From NCBI GenBank assembly GCA_028551475.1, contig CM052362.1, positions 22,922,021 through 22,986,020 of the forward strand: DNA of 64,000 bases, in the 5' to 3' direction. Source of the stretch: Casuarina equisetifolia. Lineage: Eukaryota; Streptophyta; Magnoliopsida; Fagales; Casuarinaceae. The position numbers and the translations under genes were made by a program. Below, piece by piece: positions 48,685 to 61,200 of the stretch; position 1 is the first letter of the stretch, and each line of letters starts with the position of its first letter. The notes beneath the pieces were generated by a model, which made no database searches, was not told where the DNA came from, and worked only from the letters and a program-made list of their open reading frames with translations.

Positions 48685-51292
48685 CTTTTTTTTTTTTTTA
48701 GTGGAAATGTAAGTGTGCATTAATAAAAAGTAGTGTACAAAAGCATAGGGGCATACCTCAAAATTACAAGGATTACGAAAATATAAAGGTTGGAAACTTC
48801 CAAATCTCACTCAAAATAACATTTTCCTATGAGGATTTAATATTTTTAAACAAAGAAGATCTCCCTCGTATAATTTTCCTTACTTTAGCTATCATAATTG
48901 GAATGTCTACTATTTTTCTTTGAAATCATCTTCTATTACGTTCTGCCCATATACAATAAATGCAAGCTAAAAAAGATAACTTAAGAAGTTTGGCAGCCAA
49001 ATCCTTTCATTTACTAGGGTTGTAATGTAAACCTGTGAATTCAGCAAATTCCTCCAAAGATTCTATAAGACAGAGTACTGAAGCTATATCACCATGAGAG
49101 AAAAGGAACAAATCATCAACAAAACACAAATGAGTGATTTTCCTAAGCTTACATCGCCAATGGAACTTAAAAGTTGATGATGAGATCTTTGCAATAATAA
49201 TTCTATTTAGTATCTCCATAACCAATACAAATAAATATGGGGATAATGGATCCCTTTGTCTCAGTTCATTGGTACCTTCAAAGTAACTTGCATGCTCTCC
49301 ATTGAAATTTATTGAAAATCTTGGTGTAGTAATACACTCACCAACAAGATCAATTAGATACTGAAGAGTATTGATAGCTTTCAAGACTTTTAATATTGCT
49401 TCCCACTTGACCATATCATATGCTTTCATGAGATTAATTTTTATAGCCACACGTTTACCTTTATCACCCTTGTGATAGTTGTGAAGTAGTTCTTGGCAAA
49501 ATAGAATATTCTCAGAAATCTGACATCCCTTAATGAAAGCAGTTTGATTTTGGCTTACCACTACAGGGAGAATAACATTCAATTTTTCAACCAACATCTT
49601 GGAAATGATTTTGTAGAGAACATTGCAACATGCTATTAGTATGTAGTCTTTATTGCAACAAGGATTGGGGATCTTAGGAACTAATGATAACAATATAGAG
49701 TTTATAGCCTTCAATAGCTTCCTAGAGGAGAAAAATTCTAGTACAACATCCTCTATATCTCTTCCAATGATAGGTCAAGCTCTCTTATAAAATAAGCTAT
49801 TATATCCATCTGGACTAGGGGCTTTAAAATCATGAATTTCCTAAAGAGCTTTAATAACATCTGAACACTCAAAACTTATGAGATTAAGAAGTGCACTTAC
49901 ATCATCATGAATTAGAGAAGCGTACCTTTCAAAGTTGGTGAAGCTATTTCTAGATTAACCAAGAATAGACTGATAATATGAAATAATAGCAGTTCTCAAG
50001 TCATCTTCTTCTGTGATTACTGAGCTATCTTCCAATACTAGCTTACTGATCCTATTCTGCACTCTCTTCCGCATCAATGATGCAAAGAAGATCTTACTAT
50101 TATTATCCTCTTCTTTCAACCAAAGGTTTCTGGATTTTTGTTTGAGTAGAATTTCTTTATGTTTACTCATTGCAAGTAGTAACTCTAGTTAAATCTTTTC
50201 CTCAGAATGGGTATCAGGACAATGAGGGTTAAGTTCTAATATGTATTGCACTTGTTGTAAATTTTCTCTAGCATCCTTTATCTTTTGATGTAGGTCACCA
50301 AATTGAGTTACATTAAGCTTCTTGAGAGGAAGTTTCAGAGCTTTTAGTTTTTGCACCACGTGAAACATTTTTGAACCTACTATTTCTTGTTGCCATATTA
50401 AACTAACTATATCCATGAAATCTGAGCAATCAACCCAAAAATTAAAAAACTTGAATGAAGAATTCTTCTTGCGTGTGGTATTACCAAACTTAACCAGACA
50501 TGGAGAGTGATCTCATACATTAGGGAGTAAAAATTCAATAGCAAAATTTTCAAATTTGAGAATCCATTCTCCATTGGTAAGAACTTTATCAATTTTACTT
50601 GCTCTAAGACTAGTACCCGAACCTTTATTTGTCCATGTAAATGATGGGCCAAAATAAGGAGGTTCAATTAATGCTATAGTCTCAATCATTTCATTCAAGT
50701 CTTCCATTTCTTGTGTCCATCTAACATTAGGGCTAATGCGTTCACTTGTATTCCGTATTTCATTGAAATCTCCTATAATTAACCAAGGAACATCATTAAC
50801 ATTAAGATTAGAGAAGCTAGTAAGGTTGGCCCACAATTCTCTACGCTCAATCTCTAAGTTACTAGCATAAACAACTGATAACAAATATGAGTGCATACGT
50901 GGCTTTTCAATTAAGCAATGGATAACTTGAGAAGAAGACTCTTTAACTATAAGTTGAATATCAGAAGCTTTCCAAACGATCCATATTCTACCAATACTAC
51001 TAAACCTATAATTATGGATATAATTTCAACTTGCGAACCCATTCTTTACAATCATATCAGCATTTTCTGCTTTGACTCTATGTTCAAGCAAAATAATAAC
51101 TTGGGGGTCATGGATTAAAACAAACTCAGCTATTTTCCTTAATTTAGGACTTTTATTTAAGCCCCTAACATTCTATGATAGTACTTTCATTTATTAGGAG
51201 GTTTATTTTCTGCTACTGTTATCCCAATCTCTACAATAGAATCAATGAATGAGTTTTCCTCTAATACTGCAAACTTATTCTCAACTATGAAT
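48685..51292 (-). mobile_element. 5'-truncated L1 (LINE) retrotransposon with 10-bp target duplication
   Basis: The minus-strand element ends in a poly-A (poly-T at 48685-48700) and is flanked by gaggtgatgc at 48675-48684 and 51293-51302. It starts in the end of ORF1 (EENSFIDSIVEIG), whose stop overlaps the ORF2 start near 51190. ORF2 remnants: endonuclease (NVRGLNKSPKLRKIAEFV, WLIIGDFNEIRN, TWTNKGSG), a linker, reverse transcriptase at 49714-49007 (NQTAFIKGCQISENIL, RQRDPLSPYLFVLVME, FVDDLFLFSHGD active site). After YNPSK there is a deletion that jumps to the 3' end (LSFLACIYCIWAERNRR). Several stops interrupt ORF2, so it is dead. Confidence 0.88.
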
Positions 51293-51478
51293 GAGGTGAT
51301 GCTTTAATAGAGGATGGTATTTTATTATATTTTTAATCATATAATATACTTTTTACATTGCAAATTTTGTTGTGGAAGTAATATGTCTCATTTCATATAA
51401 ACGGTTGTTACCTCCTAAACATAAAACATGACATCATATAAAGCATTGAATATATGAGAAATTGACTGTAGAATTAGT

Positions 51479-51751
51479 ATGACAAATTCAAGAGATTTTA
51501 TTTATTCAAAGGTATATATTAATTCATCAATACAAGTTATACTCATTCTTCAGTTTCTCATTTATTGCAATTTTTTCAGTCACTATATCTTGTGGGCAAT
51601 GTTGTTTCGTTCGATGGAGTTTCAGACCTCGTTTCACGCAGCAGTTAAGAGGGTTCTGCAGACAAATGAAAATCCGGGAAGGCAGCATTTTAAGTGGGAT
51701 TATTTCTACGAAGTAACAGCGAAATCATGTGAAGAATTTGGAAAATCTTAG
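51479..51751 (+). other. Coding-like segment of unknown family
   Basis: Open for 90 codons; the last 50 look protein-like (FQTSFHAAVKRVLQTNENP, QHFKWDYFYEV). A diverged relative with stops lies at 55935-56000. I do not recognise it. It could be a gene fragment carried in the duplicated zone or a chance frame. Confidence 0.3.
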
Positions 51752-52290
51752 AAAGTCAAGCTTAGACAAAGAATAATTCTTTATGTGCCGCCCAAGAGAA
51801 ACATTAGCTTCGATGTTCTGCGAAGGGGGAGCTGCATCTTGTCTTCTGCCATTGTCCCATCTTGCCGCCTACACATGGAGATAAGGTCTCAGGCGCCCAC
51901 CACGTGAAGCTGTCAACGTAGCCGGCCATTACGGACTTTCTGCCGTGGCAGACTCCGCACCACATCCTAAAATTTCATGGACCGTGCAGGTCATGGATTG
52001 GCAGGAAGGACAGATTTTCGATGATATTATACTGCTAATAATAAGTTGTCGAAGCTATTCTCAGCCGACAAGTTACTTCTAGTGTTTGGCTTCTTTCCTT
52101 TTCCACTATTTGTTAGCTCTCTTGGATTGTATGGAAAGTCCTCCTGGGGTAACTTATCGGGATGGGTCCATTCTCTCGTGCTGGCTAAGGGATGATGTCA
52201 CCATTCTTGACATGACAAGTGATTGGGGCCAAGAAACTGTTAAACGGCCACTGAAATCTGGATATTTTAAGACTTGACGCACCTTTTATA
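51752..52290. repeat. Duplicated non-coding segment
   Basis: Matches 56150-56225 and 56860-57060 in order: ttttcgatgatatta, gtcgaagctattct, tagtgtttggcttctttc, gggtaactyatc-rgatgggtc, gatgatgtcac. The counterpart is interrupted by about 0.63 kb at 56229-56854. Confidence 0.6.
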
Positions 52291-52309
52291 AAAAGAGAAG
52301 GAAAAATGT

Positions 52310-52830
52310 ATAGATTTGGAGGTTATTAATTTTTATCTTTTTATAATTTTAATAATATTTATAATGTTAAGATATATTTTTATATTTTTAAATATTATTT
52401 TTTATTAATATAAACTTACATTTATATGAAAAATGGAGATGTATAATAATTATTGGGAACACAATGATAATTGAATAAGTTTTTTGTTTAACTTGCACCC
52501 AAATGAAATTTAAATTATTATTATTTTATAAAAAATATAACTTTGATTAATAAAAATTAGTATACAAAAATATATGAACATACCATAATATTATAAAAGT
52601 TATAAAAGTTATGAAAACATGAAAGTTCAAAAGCTTTAAATTTTACTTAAAATGATATTTTATTAAAAATTATATTTCGAAACAAAAAAACTCTATTCCT
52701 ATAATTTTTCTTATATTTATCAACTTGATTAGAATGTCAATTTTTTGTTATAAAATCATCTTTAATTTCATTCAGCCCATATATAATATATGCATTTATA
52801 TTACAAATTATTAATATGTTATATTTTTAT
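52310..52830. mobile_element. Two L1 3'-end fragments in opposite orientations
   Basis: 52310-52445 matches the L1 tail on the plus strand; 52540-52830 matches it on the minus strand (cctataatttttcttatattt, aaaatcatctttaatttcattcagcccatat). Both are more AT-rich than 48685-51292 and very diverged. Confidence 0.5.
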
Positions 52831-52919
52831 ATGTAATTTTTTGTATAGATATATTCTGAGAATAATAAATTTTATAACCAAAATCATCATATCCCACATG
52901 GGATGAACATTATGGAATT

Positions 52920-53475
52920 GATTAGGTTACTTAGTATAGGTCACCAGGTGACAACGTATGACCTGTCATCCAGATCCCAAGGTGAAAGCTAAATGATTTT
53001 GACAAAGTGTGCGCGTGCACCAACTTGGAGCATTTACAAACGTATATGCTATAAACGATGAGGTTGCTGCATTTGCAATCTAAATGTTTTAAGCTTTCAA
53101 CGTCGATGAATTAATTATTTAATCTACAAAAGACAAGAATATATCTATGTATAAATGTTGACATCACTGTGAATCTAAATATTTTAAGATTTCAACGTCG
53201 ATGAAGCAATTATTTAATAATTTTATATCTTCACAGAGTTATAAAGCGCGGAATGCTTTTTGCCCCAACAAGAGAGTTTAACTATATGATATGGTATTCT
53301 TACAAGGAAGCACTTAATAATATTATTCAAGAATCCAGTGATAAAAACGAAACAGGTAGATTTGGCGGAGCCATGGACGGTGGGTTCCACATTTATTACA
53401 AACACATGTACTTAGAAGTATAATCCAGTGTCACTCCCAACAGATTACCACACTTTCCAAGGTAACCTACGAGAG
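52920..53475. repeat. Downstream flank of dioxygenase copy B
   Basis: Shares ordered blocks with the flank of copy A (acctgtcatccagatccc, acttggagcatttac, aggttgctgcatttgcaatctaaat, ctacaaaagacaagaatata, caacaagagagttta, ggcggagccatgg). Non-coding. Confidence 0.65.
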
Positions 53476-54702
53476 TCACTGTGGGAGCTTATTAAATTTA
53501 CGGTACCGGAACTCCCCATAGGTTTTTGTTGAATATTTGGCTGGATTTTGATCGTCCACGAGCGCTGGAACTGGCCCTATGGTGTTCTCCTGTGGAGGTG
53601 CAACAAATACTGCCCATGACATGCGTGTACGTTCCTTGTTCACCAAACTCCTGTGAAGAACACTCTTGTACTTGCCGTTGCTCAGCACCTGCAACAAAAA
53701 TCTCGGGAGTGGGATGACAAAGGAATAAACCAGAACTGTGTTGCTAACTCCCGTTGTTTCTTGCATTAACGGTTTCGTGTACAATAGTAGTACTACGTCA
53801 ATCTGGGCAAGAAACGGAGTATATATACCTCAATCTGATCACCAACATGGACGAAAAGTGCATCTTGCAAATAATTGACAGCAACCCAATCAACGCCTTT
53901 GAAAACTTCAAGGCCTAGGACGTCGTTGGGGACGAGTAATGTGAGTGCAGACATGTCAGTATGAGGTTCAACTCCTAAAGCCACTTCAGGTTTTGGGCAA
54001 GGGGGATAGAAGTTTATTTTCATCTCCAGTTCTATATTATCATCTCCTAAACTGGATTTCAAAGCCTTCACTTCCAGACCTAGCCCCTCCGAGAGCAGCT
54101 GAAGTAGTTCTTCTGTCACTCTTAACATCTCTTTGTTATATTCTTCTGTGACTTCCCTGTTCAAGGATGCATGATGTCAGTTATTGTATCCTGCAAATAA
54201 TCACGCGCCTGCGGCATAGACGTTGTAGGAGAAGGGTATACGAATACCTGTAAGCAGGAGGATTTTTGGGCCATACATCGAGATTGACCTTATGAGGAGG
54301 AGCCATCATATGGAAGAAATAGTCAATCCACTCGAGTTTCTCGTCGTGGTTCTTAGTCATCTTTGTACCATACCCTTCGAACTTTCCACTGGCAGCGTCG
54401 TTGGCATAGGCCTCCTTTTCCTTTTGGGGGAGGCCAAAGAAATCCCGCCCCACCTCCTGCAGCCGTTGGATCAATGACGGGGATATGCCGTGATCGGTAA
54501 GGAGGAAGAACCCCCAATCATGGCAGGCCTTGTCCACTTCTTTCACGAGGACATCATGCGGCTTGGAGAGTGAGATGACAGGCACATCGACCCCCTGCAC
54601 AGCCTTGGTGTTCTCCGGGCGCTCGTGGGCTGGTCGGACGAACTGCTCCGGCAGTACTTTGAGCCCGCCAAAAGCCAAGGCCTGCACTCTCTCAATATCC
54701 AT
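53476..54702 (-). CDS. FLS: Flavonol synthase-like 2-oxoglutarate/Fe(II) dioxygenase, copy B
   Basis: Exons 54702-54248, 54156-53829, 53688-53476, each the same length as in copy A (455, 328, 213 nt), 331 aa, intact. The start MDIERVQALAFGGLK is chosen over an upstream in-frame ATG (54762) because copy A starts there. Iron ligands H217, D219 (VEPHTDMSALTLLVP) and H273, and R283-x-S285, are present. CPKPEVAL replaces CPQPEMAL of copy A, and DVLGLEVFKGVDW replaces DVPGLEVSRDGDW near the active-site lid, so the two may differ in substrate preference or rate. Shares introns and 5' flank with copy A; product of the same amplification. Confidence 0.88.
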
Positions 54703-55590
54703 TGTGTTTGCGTCGTGAAACGTGAAGCTCAGAGGTGCGCGTAGCCAATTTGAAGACCACAAATTTCCGTAGTTCCAGATCCATATACTCGGTTCCTCTG
54801 AATGGTAGGTCTATCTGCCAAAGGCCGCACCTTTTCCCCGAGACCCATCTAACACTCAACCGTTGAACAAGGCGGAAGGACTAAGAAAGCACATGGTTTT
54901 TTCTGGGAAAAATTCTAATCTCAGGATGTGTTTTCACCCTGTTCACCGAGAAATTTGAGAGAAACGAAGAGAAGGCTCGAGGGTAGTCGAGGGAAGAAGA
55001 AATTCGACCAACCCACTGCAACACTAAGATTTTTAGCTTGTTCAGCCATATGCCCACATCCGGAGGGCAAAATTGGATCAAATTTATTATTATTATTCCA
55101 ATAAAAAAATAATAATACATTTTGTTGAAAGTGGATATTATTTATCATTAAAAAGTAAAAAGATGAATTAATCTTATACTAATAAGATTTCTTCATTTAA
55201 TGCGTTAAGATTTTGAAATAAATCTTCACACTTTAACACAATTTTTGTTCACTTTCCAAACTTCAAAATACCCCTTGGTTCTATCTCAAAGTTTCTGTTT
55301 TCTTCTTGGTTCTTTTTCTTCACTTCTATGCTGTAAAAATCCAATATATGCACAACTTGGTGAGCAAAACAGCAAGTTGGATGAAACTTGTTCATTATTA
55401 ATACAAGCAAACCGTATAAAGAATTTCAATGCGCTACTTGAGAGCTCTGTACATATATCTTCATACTCTCTTGAGGAAGGAGTATAAGACAAATATATAC
55501 AATCAAAATGAAAGAAAACCTAGGAGAAAATATTTTCTTATTTGCCTAGAACCCGTGCGGCATTGCATGTAGGAGAGATGACGTGAGGAC
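54703..55590. other. 5' flank of dioxygenase copy B and AT-rich spacer
   Basis: 54703-54910 resembles the 5' flank of copy A and must hold the copy B promoter. 54911-55590 has no recognisable gene; the short open frames at 54881-55148 and 55245-55492 show no family signal. Confidence 0.4.
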
Positions 55591-55599
55591 TGATGTGGC

Positions 55600-55920
55600 C
55601 TCGCGCTCCTTGTCATTTGGCAACATCTCCCTACCAGAAGATGAGGTGATTCCTCTTCACTTATATCCTGGGATTTTAGGAGAAGAGTACCCAGTAGAAA
55701 AACAGAGAAAGATGCTTCTGGCCCGGCCTTGGATGTTTTGTGAAATCTTAATTGGTCATATTTGATTTTCAAACAGTTTGGAAAAAATCATACCTATGAG
55801 CAGGATAATTGCGGCTGCCATGCATTGTGGTATTTTATTAATTATCTAAAGTGAAGCTCCTTTATCGGTGTTCCTATTTAAGCAGATGAATATTTACATT
55901 AGAGGATGTTAATAAAAAAA
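55600..55920 (+). repeat. GT51 intron 4 segment, duplicated copy 4
   Basis: Matches 23461-23750 in order: taggagaa-a, gatgcttctggccc-g-ct-gatgtttt, ttggaaaaaatcatacctatgagcaggata, attctttagagtgatgct / attatctaaagtgaagct, aagc-gatgaatat. No exon lies in this part, so it records the duplication only. Confidence 0.65.
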
Positions 55921-55980
55921 CACAGCTGTTAAAGGTTTCTACAGACATATAAAATCCGTGAACGCAGCGTATTAAGTGAG

Positions 55981-56160
55981 ATTATTTCTAGGAAGTGACA
56001 ATGACAATCATAGACGATGCAAGTCGCAGTTAGGTCTGAAGGACTATTCCTAGGAATTAACAATCACAATCATGACAATACAAGTCGCAGTTTGTGACGT
56101 AGATCTATTTCTTGGAAGTGACAATGACAATCACGGACGATGCAAGTCACAGGTTGGTAG
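55981..56160. repeat. Minisatellite of about 60-bp units, three copies
   Basis: Three successive diverged units each holding tatttct-ggaagtgacaatgacaatca and gatgcaagtc-cag. The corresponding place at 51700-51760 has a single unit, so expansion happened after duplication. Confidence 0.6.
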
Positions 56161-56228
56161 CAAGAACTGATCTTCGATGATATTACGTTACACTAGAATC
56201 ACTGTCGAAGCTATTCTGTTACAAGCTA

Positions 56229-56854
56229 AGTCTTTTGATAACAAACTATCGGATTCAAGACCAGGATCTGAGCTGGACGGGTAACGTTTGTTCTGTTGTC
56301 TATGCTTCCTTGCTCGTCCAATGGTTACAACACACATATAACTACACACAGATTCACAACCACACAATCACAACAACCCACGCCAAGTCTTCAACTCTTA
56401 CAACAATCAGCCAAAGAACAACCCAATCTATCTCACCGCTACTTTAACTACTACCAACCACAAGGATTACACAGACAATTCATCTAACACTCCACAAGCA
56501 CCCATAATAACAGTACACCGATTCACTCACACAACCTTCACAGAAAATACATGAACATAACTACACAACAGAGAGCAGTACATGGAAATAGAAACACATA
56601 CACAGCTTCTATGGGACGCTGCCATCACCGGAACACCGGACTGCAACTTCTATGGGAGGTTGCCACCAAACGCCTCTTTCACGAGAGACAGCGCCCAAAC
56701 TCCTTTTCTCCGTAATGTTCTTCTCTTCTCCCGTAAGCTCTTTTTATTGTCTTTACTTTTGCCACTTATTATTGAGCCTCCTAGCTAAGACTTGGTATTA
56801 TAAAGCCTACACTTGTCTTGGCCCAAGTCAGGCCGCAACATATTCCTCTTCAAG
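56229..56854. other. Insertion in the duplicated segment, origin unknown
   Basis: About 0.63 kb absent from the related sequence near 52066. It is flanked by aagcta at 56223-56228 and 56855-56860, which could be a 6-bp target duplication. It is rich in CA repeats around 56330-56470 and has no coding signal. Could be a solo LTR or non-autonomous DNA element. Confidence 0.4.
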
Positions 56855-56859
56855 AAGCT

Positions 56860-57278
56860 ACTGATAGTGTTTGGCTTTTATCTTTTTCTTCTGGAGTGCT
56901 CTGTGGGAAACCATCCTTCCTTATTTGTTAATTCTCTTGGCTTTTTTGAAATGGGTAACTCATCAAGATGGGTCAATGCTTTATTGCCGGCTAAAAGATG
57001 ATGTCACTGTCAAGTGAATGGACCTAAGCAACGGGTAAAGCCCACTGAAAATCCAGTGACTGAAGCCAAGAAACAGGTTAACACCACTGTGAACATAAAT
57101 ATTTTAAGATTTCAACCAGGATGAAGTAATTATTTAATATGCTTTTGACCTTCAAAAAAAAAAAAGTGGATAACAGAGTGATAAAGTGTGAATGCTTTTT
57201 ACCCCAACAACAAGAGAGTTTAACGGCGGTTTCGATTGAGAAAACTAAATGATATTTGGCGGAGCCACGGCCAGTCGG
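56860..57278. repeat. Dioxygenase cassette C, left part of downstream flank
   Basis: Matches flanks of copies A and B up to ggcggagccacggccagtcgg at 57278, where the match stops; it resumes with gttccacatgacc at about 62964. The 5.7 kb between is inserted retroelement sequence. Confidence 0.6.
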
Positions 57279-57676
57279 TATAAGAAAAGAAGAATGCGAG
57301 TGAGAGAATATTTTCATTGTACAACCTAAGGGTCTTTATATACAGACCTATAACGCTACATACATGAAAAGTAGAATGGCAACAATACAGGAAAAGGCTT
57401 TTACAACTTCTAACTAGTGTGATCCTGCAAGAGGGTTGAAATTGGAAATGAAGATATCAAACTTGAACATTTGGAAGAGGCTTTTACAACATCCAATTGG
57501 ATTGTTTGTATTTACAAAGTCAAACCACCTAATAATAGGTGGTGAGGCACTCGCCTTAGGATAGCAAAGAACATGTAGTTTGAGAGCTAGAATCTTGAAA
57601 TGGTGTTAGAGATAGGAAACTTTTTCAGAGCTTGCATTTGCAGCATTTCAAGGCTCTTAGTTCAAGACCCCATTTT
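57279..57676 (-). mobile_element. Probable LTR remnant, minus orientation, around the copia insertion
   Basis: On the minus strand there is gtctgtatataaagaccc near 57347, then gtacaatgaaaatattctctc, a layout like the TATA-to-end part of a plant LTR. It ends exactly where cassette C is interrupted. The copia element at 57677 may be nested in it; 62811-62963 would be the other side. Confidence 0.4.
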
Positions 57677-58202
57677 TGTATTAGGTTGGTCCAGCTCATA
57701 TTCGGGGACTTATTATTGGGTCCAATTAGGGTAATGTGGCTCTAAGGTTTAAAAAGAAAAATATAAGATTTTTTCTTTAAGAAGGGGTGAGTGGCCGTTA
57801 AAAAGAAAAGAGAGAGAGAAAAGAAAATATTATAATTTTCGCAGGAATTAGAGGCCTTGCGTAACAGTTGATCAAACGTTTGAGTTAATTTTTTCTCAGT
57901 AGGTTCGAGATTGGGTGTTCTTCATTGTGAACGGTTGGATCTTCATTTGGAGCTCTTGAAGCCAGCAGATCTTAGTCAAAAATTTGGGTGATATTTCTTC
58001 AACTTTTATTGGTTAAGTTGTTGTTTACAACTTGTTATTCACTATTAATTGGTAATTCTATTATTATTAAATCAGTAAAAATTCTTTTGTGTTGATTGTG
58101 ATTTGCTTATTTTACTTATGATTTGAATACATTGTTGGTGTTTTAGTATATCCTCAGAAGTTCAATCAAAGTGGGAAACTTTATACGTCGTTTTTCCCAT
58201 CA
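57677..58202 (+). repeat. 5' LTR of the copia element
   Basis: From about tgtattaggttggtcc to tttttcccatca; matches 62266-62810, which carries an extra stretch of about 30 bases (near 62465-62495). Left boundary is uncertain by a few bases. Confidence 0.8.
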
Positions 58203-58205
58203 GAG

Positions 58206-58218
58206 TGGTATCAAAAGC
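58206..58218 (+). other. Primer-binding site of the copia element
   Basis: tggtatcaaaagc, three bases past the 5' LTR, near-complement of the initiator tRNA-Met 3' end. Confidence 0.75.
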
Positions 58219-58257
58219 TTAGGTTGTGGTTGTTTTATTTTTGGATTTGATTGAACG

Positions 58258-61200
58258 ATGGAATTAAGTACTAACAAGATGATTAATTTGTATAAAAGAA
58301 ACTATCATGTTAAGAAGGGTATGATGGAAGACTTGCTTTATGTGAAGCGTTGACACTTACTAGTGTTTAGTGAAACAAGACCATACAATATAAGTGAGGC
58401 CGATTGGACTCTTGAGCATAAAATTGTATGCGGGTTCATTCGACAATTTGTAGATGAGAATGTTTTGAATCACATTAGTAAAGAAACACATGCTCGGACT
58501 CTATGAAACAAGCTTGAATCCTTATATGCTCGAAAGACTGGAAATAATAAGATGTATTTGATAAAGTAACTTATTAGCCTGAAATACAAAGATGGGTAAT
58601 CCATATTTGATCATTTGAATGAGTTTCAGGGAATGTTAGATCAATTTTTAGGCATGAATATGAAGTTTGAAGACGAAGTACAAGGACTTTGGTTACTTGG
58701 TACTTTACTAGAATCTTGGGAAACATTTCGTATGTTAGTGAGCAACTCTACTCCTGATGATATTGTCACTATGAATTTTGCCAAGACTAGTATTTTGAAT
58801 GAAGAGATGAGAAGAAAGAGTCAGGGTTCTTTGTCTTATTATGAAGCTTTGGTTGTTGAAAACAATGGGAGAAGTCATAGTAGAGGTTCGAGAGGTTATA
58901 ACAAAAGTCGAAATAAATCTAGATTATGGCATAAAAATGTAAAGTGCCATCATTGTGGCAAGATGGGTCATATCAAGAAAAATTGCTTCCAGCTGAAAAA
59001 TGAAAAGAAGAATGGTAAAGGTAAAAATGAGAAGAAGAAAGTTAATGAAAGTGAGGAGAAGAAAGACAACAATGATGATGATCGAGTTGCAGCAACTACT
59101 AATGAACTTGTTATTGTGTGCTATGATGATAATGTGAATTTTGCAAGCAATAAGACAAGTTGGGTAATTGATAGTGGTGTTTCTCTTCATATTACTTTCA
59201 AGAAAGAGTTCTTTACTTCTTATACTCTTGGAAACTTTGGCACATTGAAGATGGGTAATGATTGTTTGGCTAAAGTTGCAGGTATGAGAGATGTATGCTT
59301 GGAGACTCATAATGGATCTAAGTTGGTTATCAAGAATGTTAGACATGTACTAGAAATTCGCTTGAATTTGATTTCTACCGGAAAACTTAATGATGAAGGT
59401 TTTTGTAACATCTTTAATAATAAACAATGAAAACTTACTAAAGGTTCATTAGTTATGACTAAAGGCAAGAAAGAGTCTTCTTTGCATTTGTTTCAGGCCA
59501 AGATTTCTAAGGACATTTGTAATGTAGTGGAAGATGGGAATGCAAGTGCTTTATGGCATAAAAGGTTAAGTCACACGAGTGAGAAGGGCATGAATGTGTT
59601 GACAAAGAAGAACTTGCTATCTAGGATTAAGAATGCAAAACTTGAGAAGTGTGTACATTGTTTAGTTGAAAACAGAAAAGAATTTCATTCAGATAGTTAC
59701 CCTCCTTCAAGAAAATCAGATTTCTTGTGGAGCATCCTACTTTGTGACCTTTATTGATGACTACTTAAGAAATGTTTAGATTTATGTTTTGATGTCAAAA
59801 GATCAAGTGCTAGATGTGTTCAAGCAGTTTCAAGTTTCAGTAGAGAGGCAAACTGGAAAGAAGTTGAAATGTATTCGATTAGACAATGGTGGTGAGTACA
59901 TTGGACCATTTGATGAATATTGTAGGCAACATGGTATTCGACATCAGAAGACACCTCTAAAAACACTTTAGTTGAATGGTATAGTGGAAAGAATGAACAA
60001 GACATTGGTTGAGAGAGTTAGATGCATGATTTCAAATGCTAACCTACCAAAGACATTTTGGGGTGAGGTATTACTGACAATAGCTTATGTTATCAATTTA
60101 TCTCCAATTGTTACTTTAGATGGTGATGTGCCAAATAGATTTTAGTTTGGTAAGGATGTTTCCTATAACTATCTATGAGTATTTGGTTGCTAAGCATTTG
60201 TTCATATTCTAAAAAATGAAAGGTCTAAGTTAGATGTTAAGACACGAGAATGTATATTTCTTAGTTATGGTTTTGATCAATTTGGTTACAGGTGTTATGA
60301 TCCAACTGTGAAGAAAATTGTGAGAATCGTGATGTTGTATTTTTTAAGAATAAAAATATGACATATATTGGCCAGAGTGAGAAGAATATGTCACAAGGCT
60401 CTAAGATTGGTATTGATATTGATATAATTCCTTCAAATGATTTACAACGACAATTGCCAGAACAAGTTAAAAGTGATATTCAGCATGACGTTCAGGATCA
60501 GGTTTAGAATGAGTAACAGGATATAGATAATAGTAACACTCAGATAGATAATGTTGTTGATGTTTAGCAGAATTCATCTTCAGTTCCACCATTGAGGAGG
60601 TCTACTAGAGATCGCCATCCATCCTCTAGATACTCTTCCGAGGAGTATGTATTGTTGACTGATGCATGTGAGCCTGAGAGCTTTGAAGAAGCAGCAGAAG
60701 ATGTGGATAAGAAGAAATGGGTTGATGTAAAAAATCTTTGCATGATAATCAAACATTTGAGTTGGTGACATTACTTAAGGAAAAGAAAGCTTTGAAGAAT
60801 CGTTGGATTTATAGATTGAAGTATGATGAAAATTCTTCACAACCCCAATACAAAGCTAGATTAGTTGTTAAAAGTTTTAGTCAGAAAAAAGGGAATTGAT
60901 TATGATGAGATTTTCTCACCTGTTATGAAAATGTCCTCAATTCGAGTGGTTTTAGGATTGGCTGCCAATCTTGATCTTGAAATTGAGCAAATGGATGTAA
61001 AGACTACTTTTCTTCATGGTGACCTAAATGAAGAAATTTTTATGGAGCAACTAGAGGGTTTTAAAGAAAAAGGTAAAGAGAATTATGTTTGTAAGTTAAA
61101 GAAAAGTTTATATAGCTTAAAACAAGCGCCAAGACAATGATATCAAAAATTTGAGTCTTTTATAGGGGAGTAAACCTATAAGAAGACAAATTCTGATCAT

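Noticed and set aside
58924..59346. 140-codon minus-strand open frame
   Set aside because: Antisense to copia gag; a shadow of the Lys-rich region.
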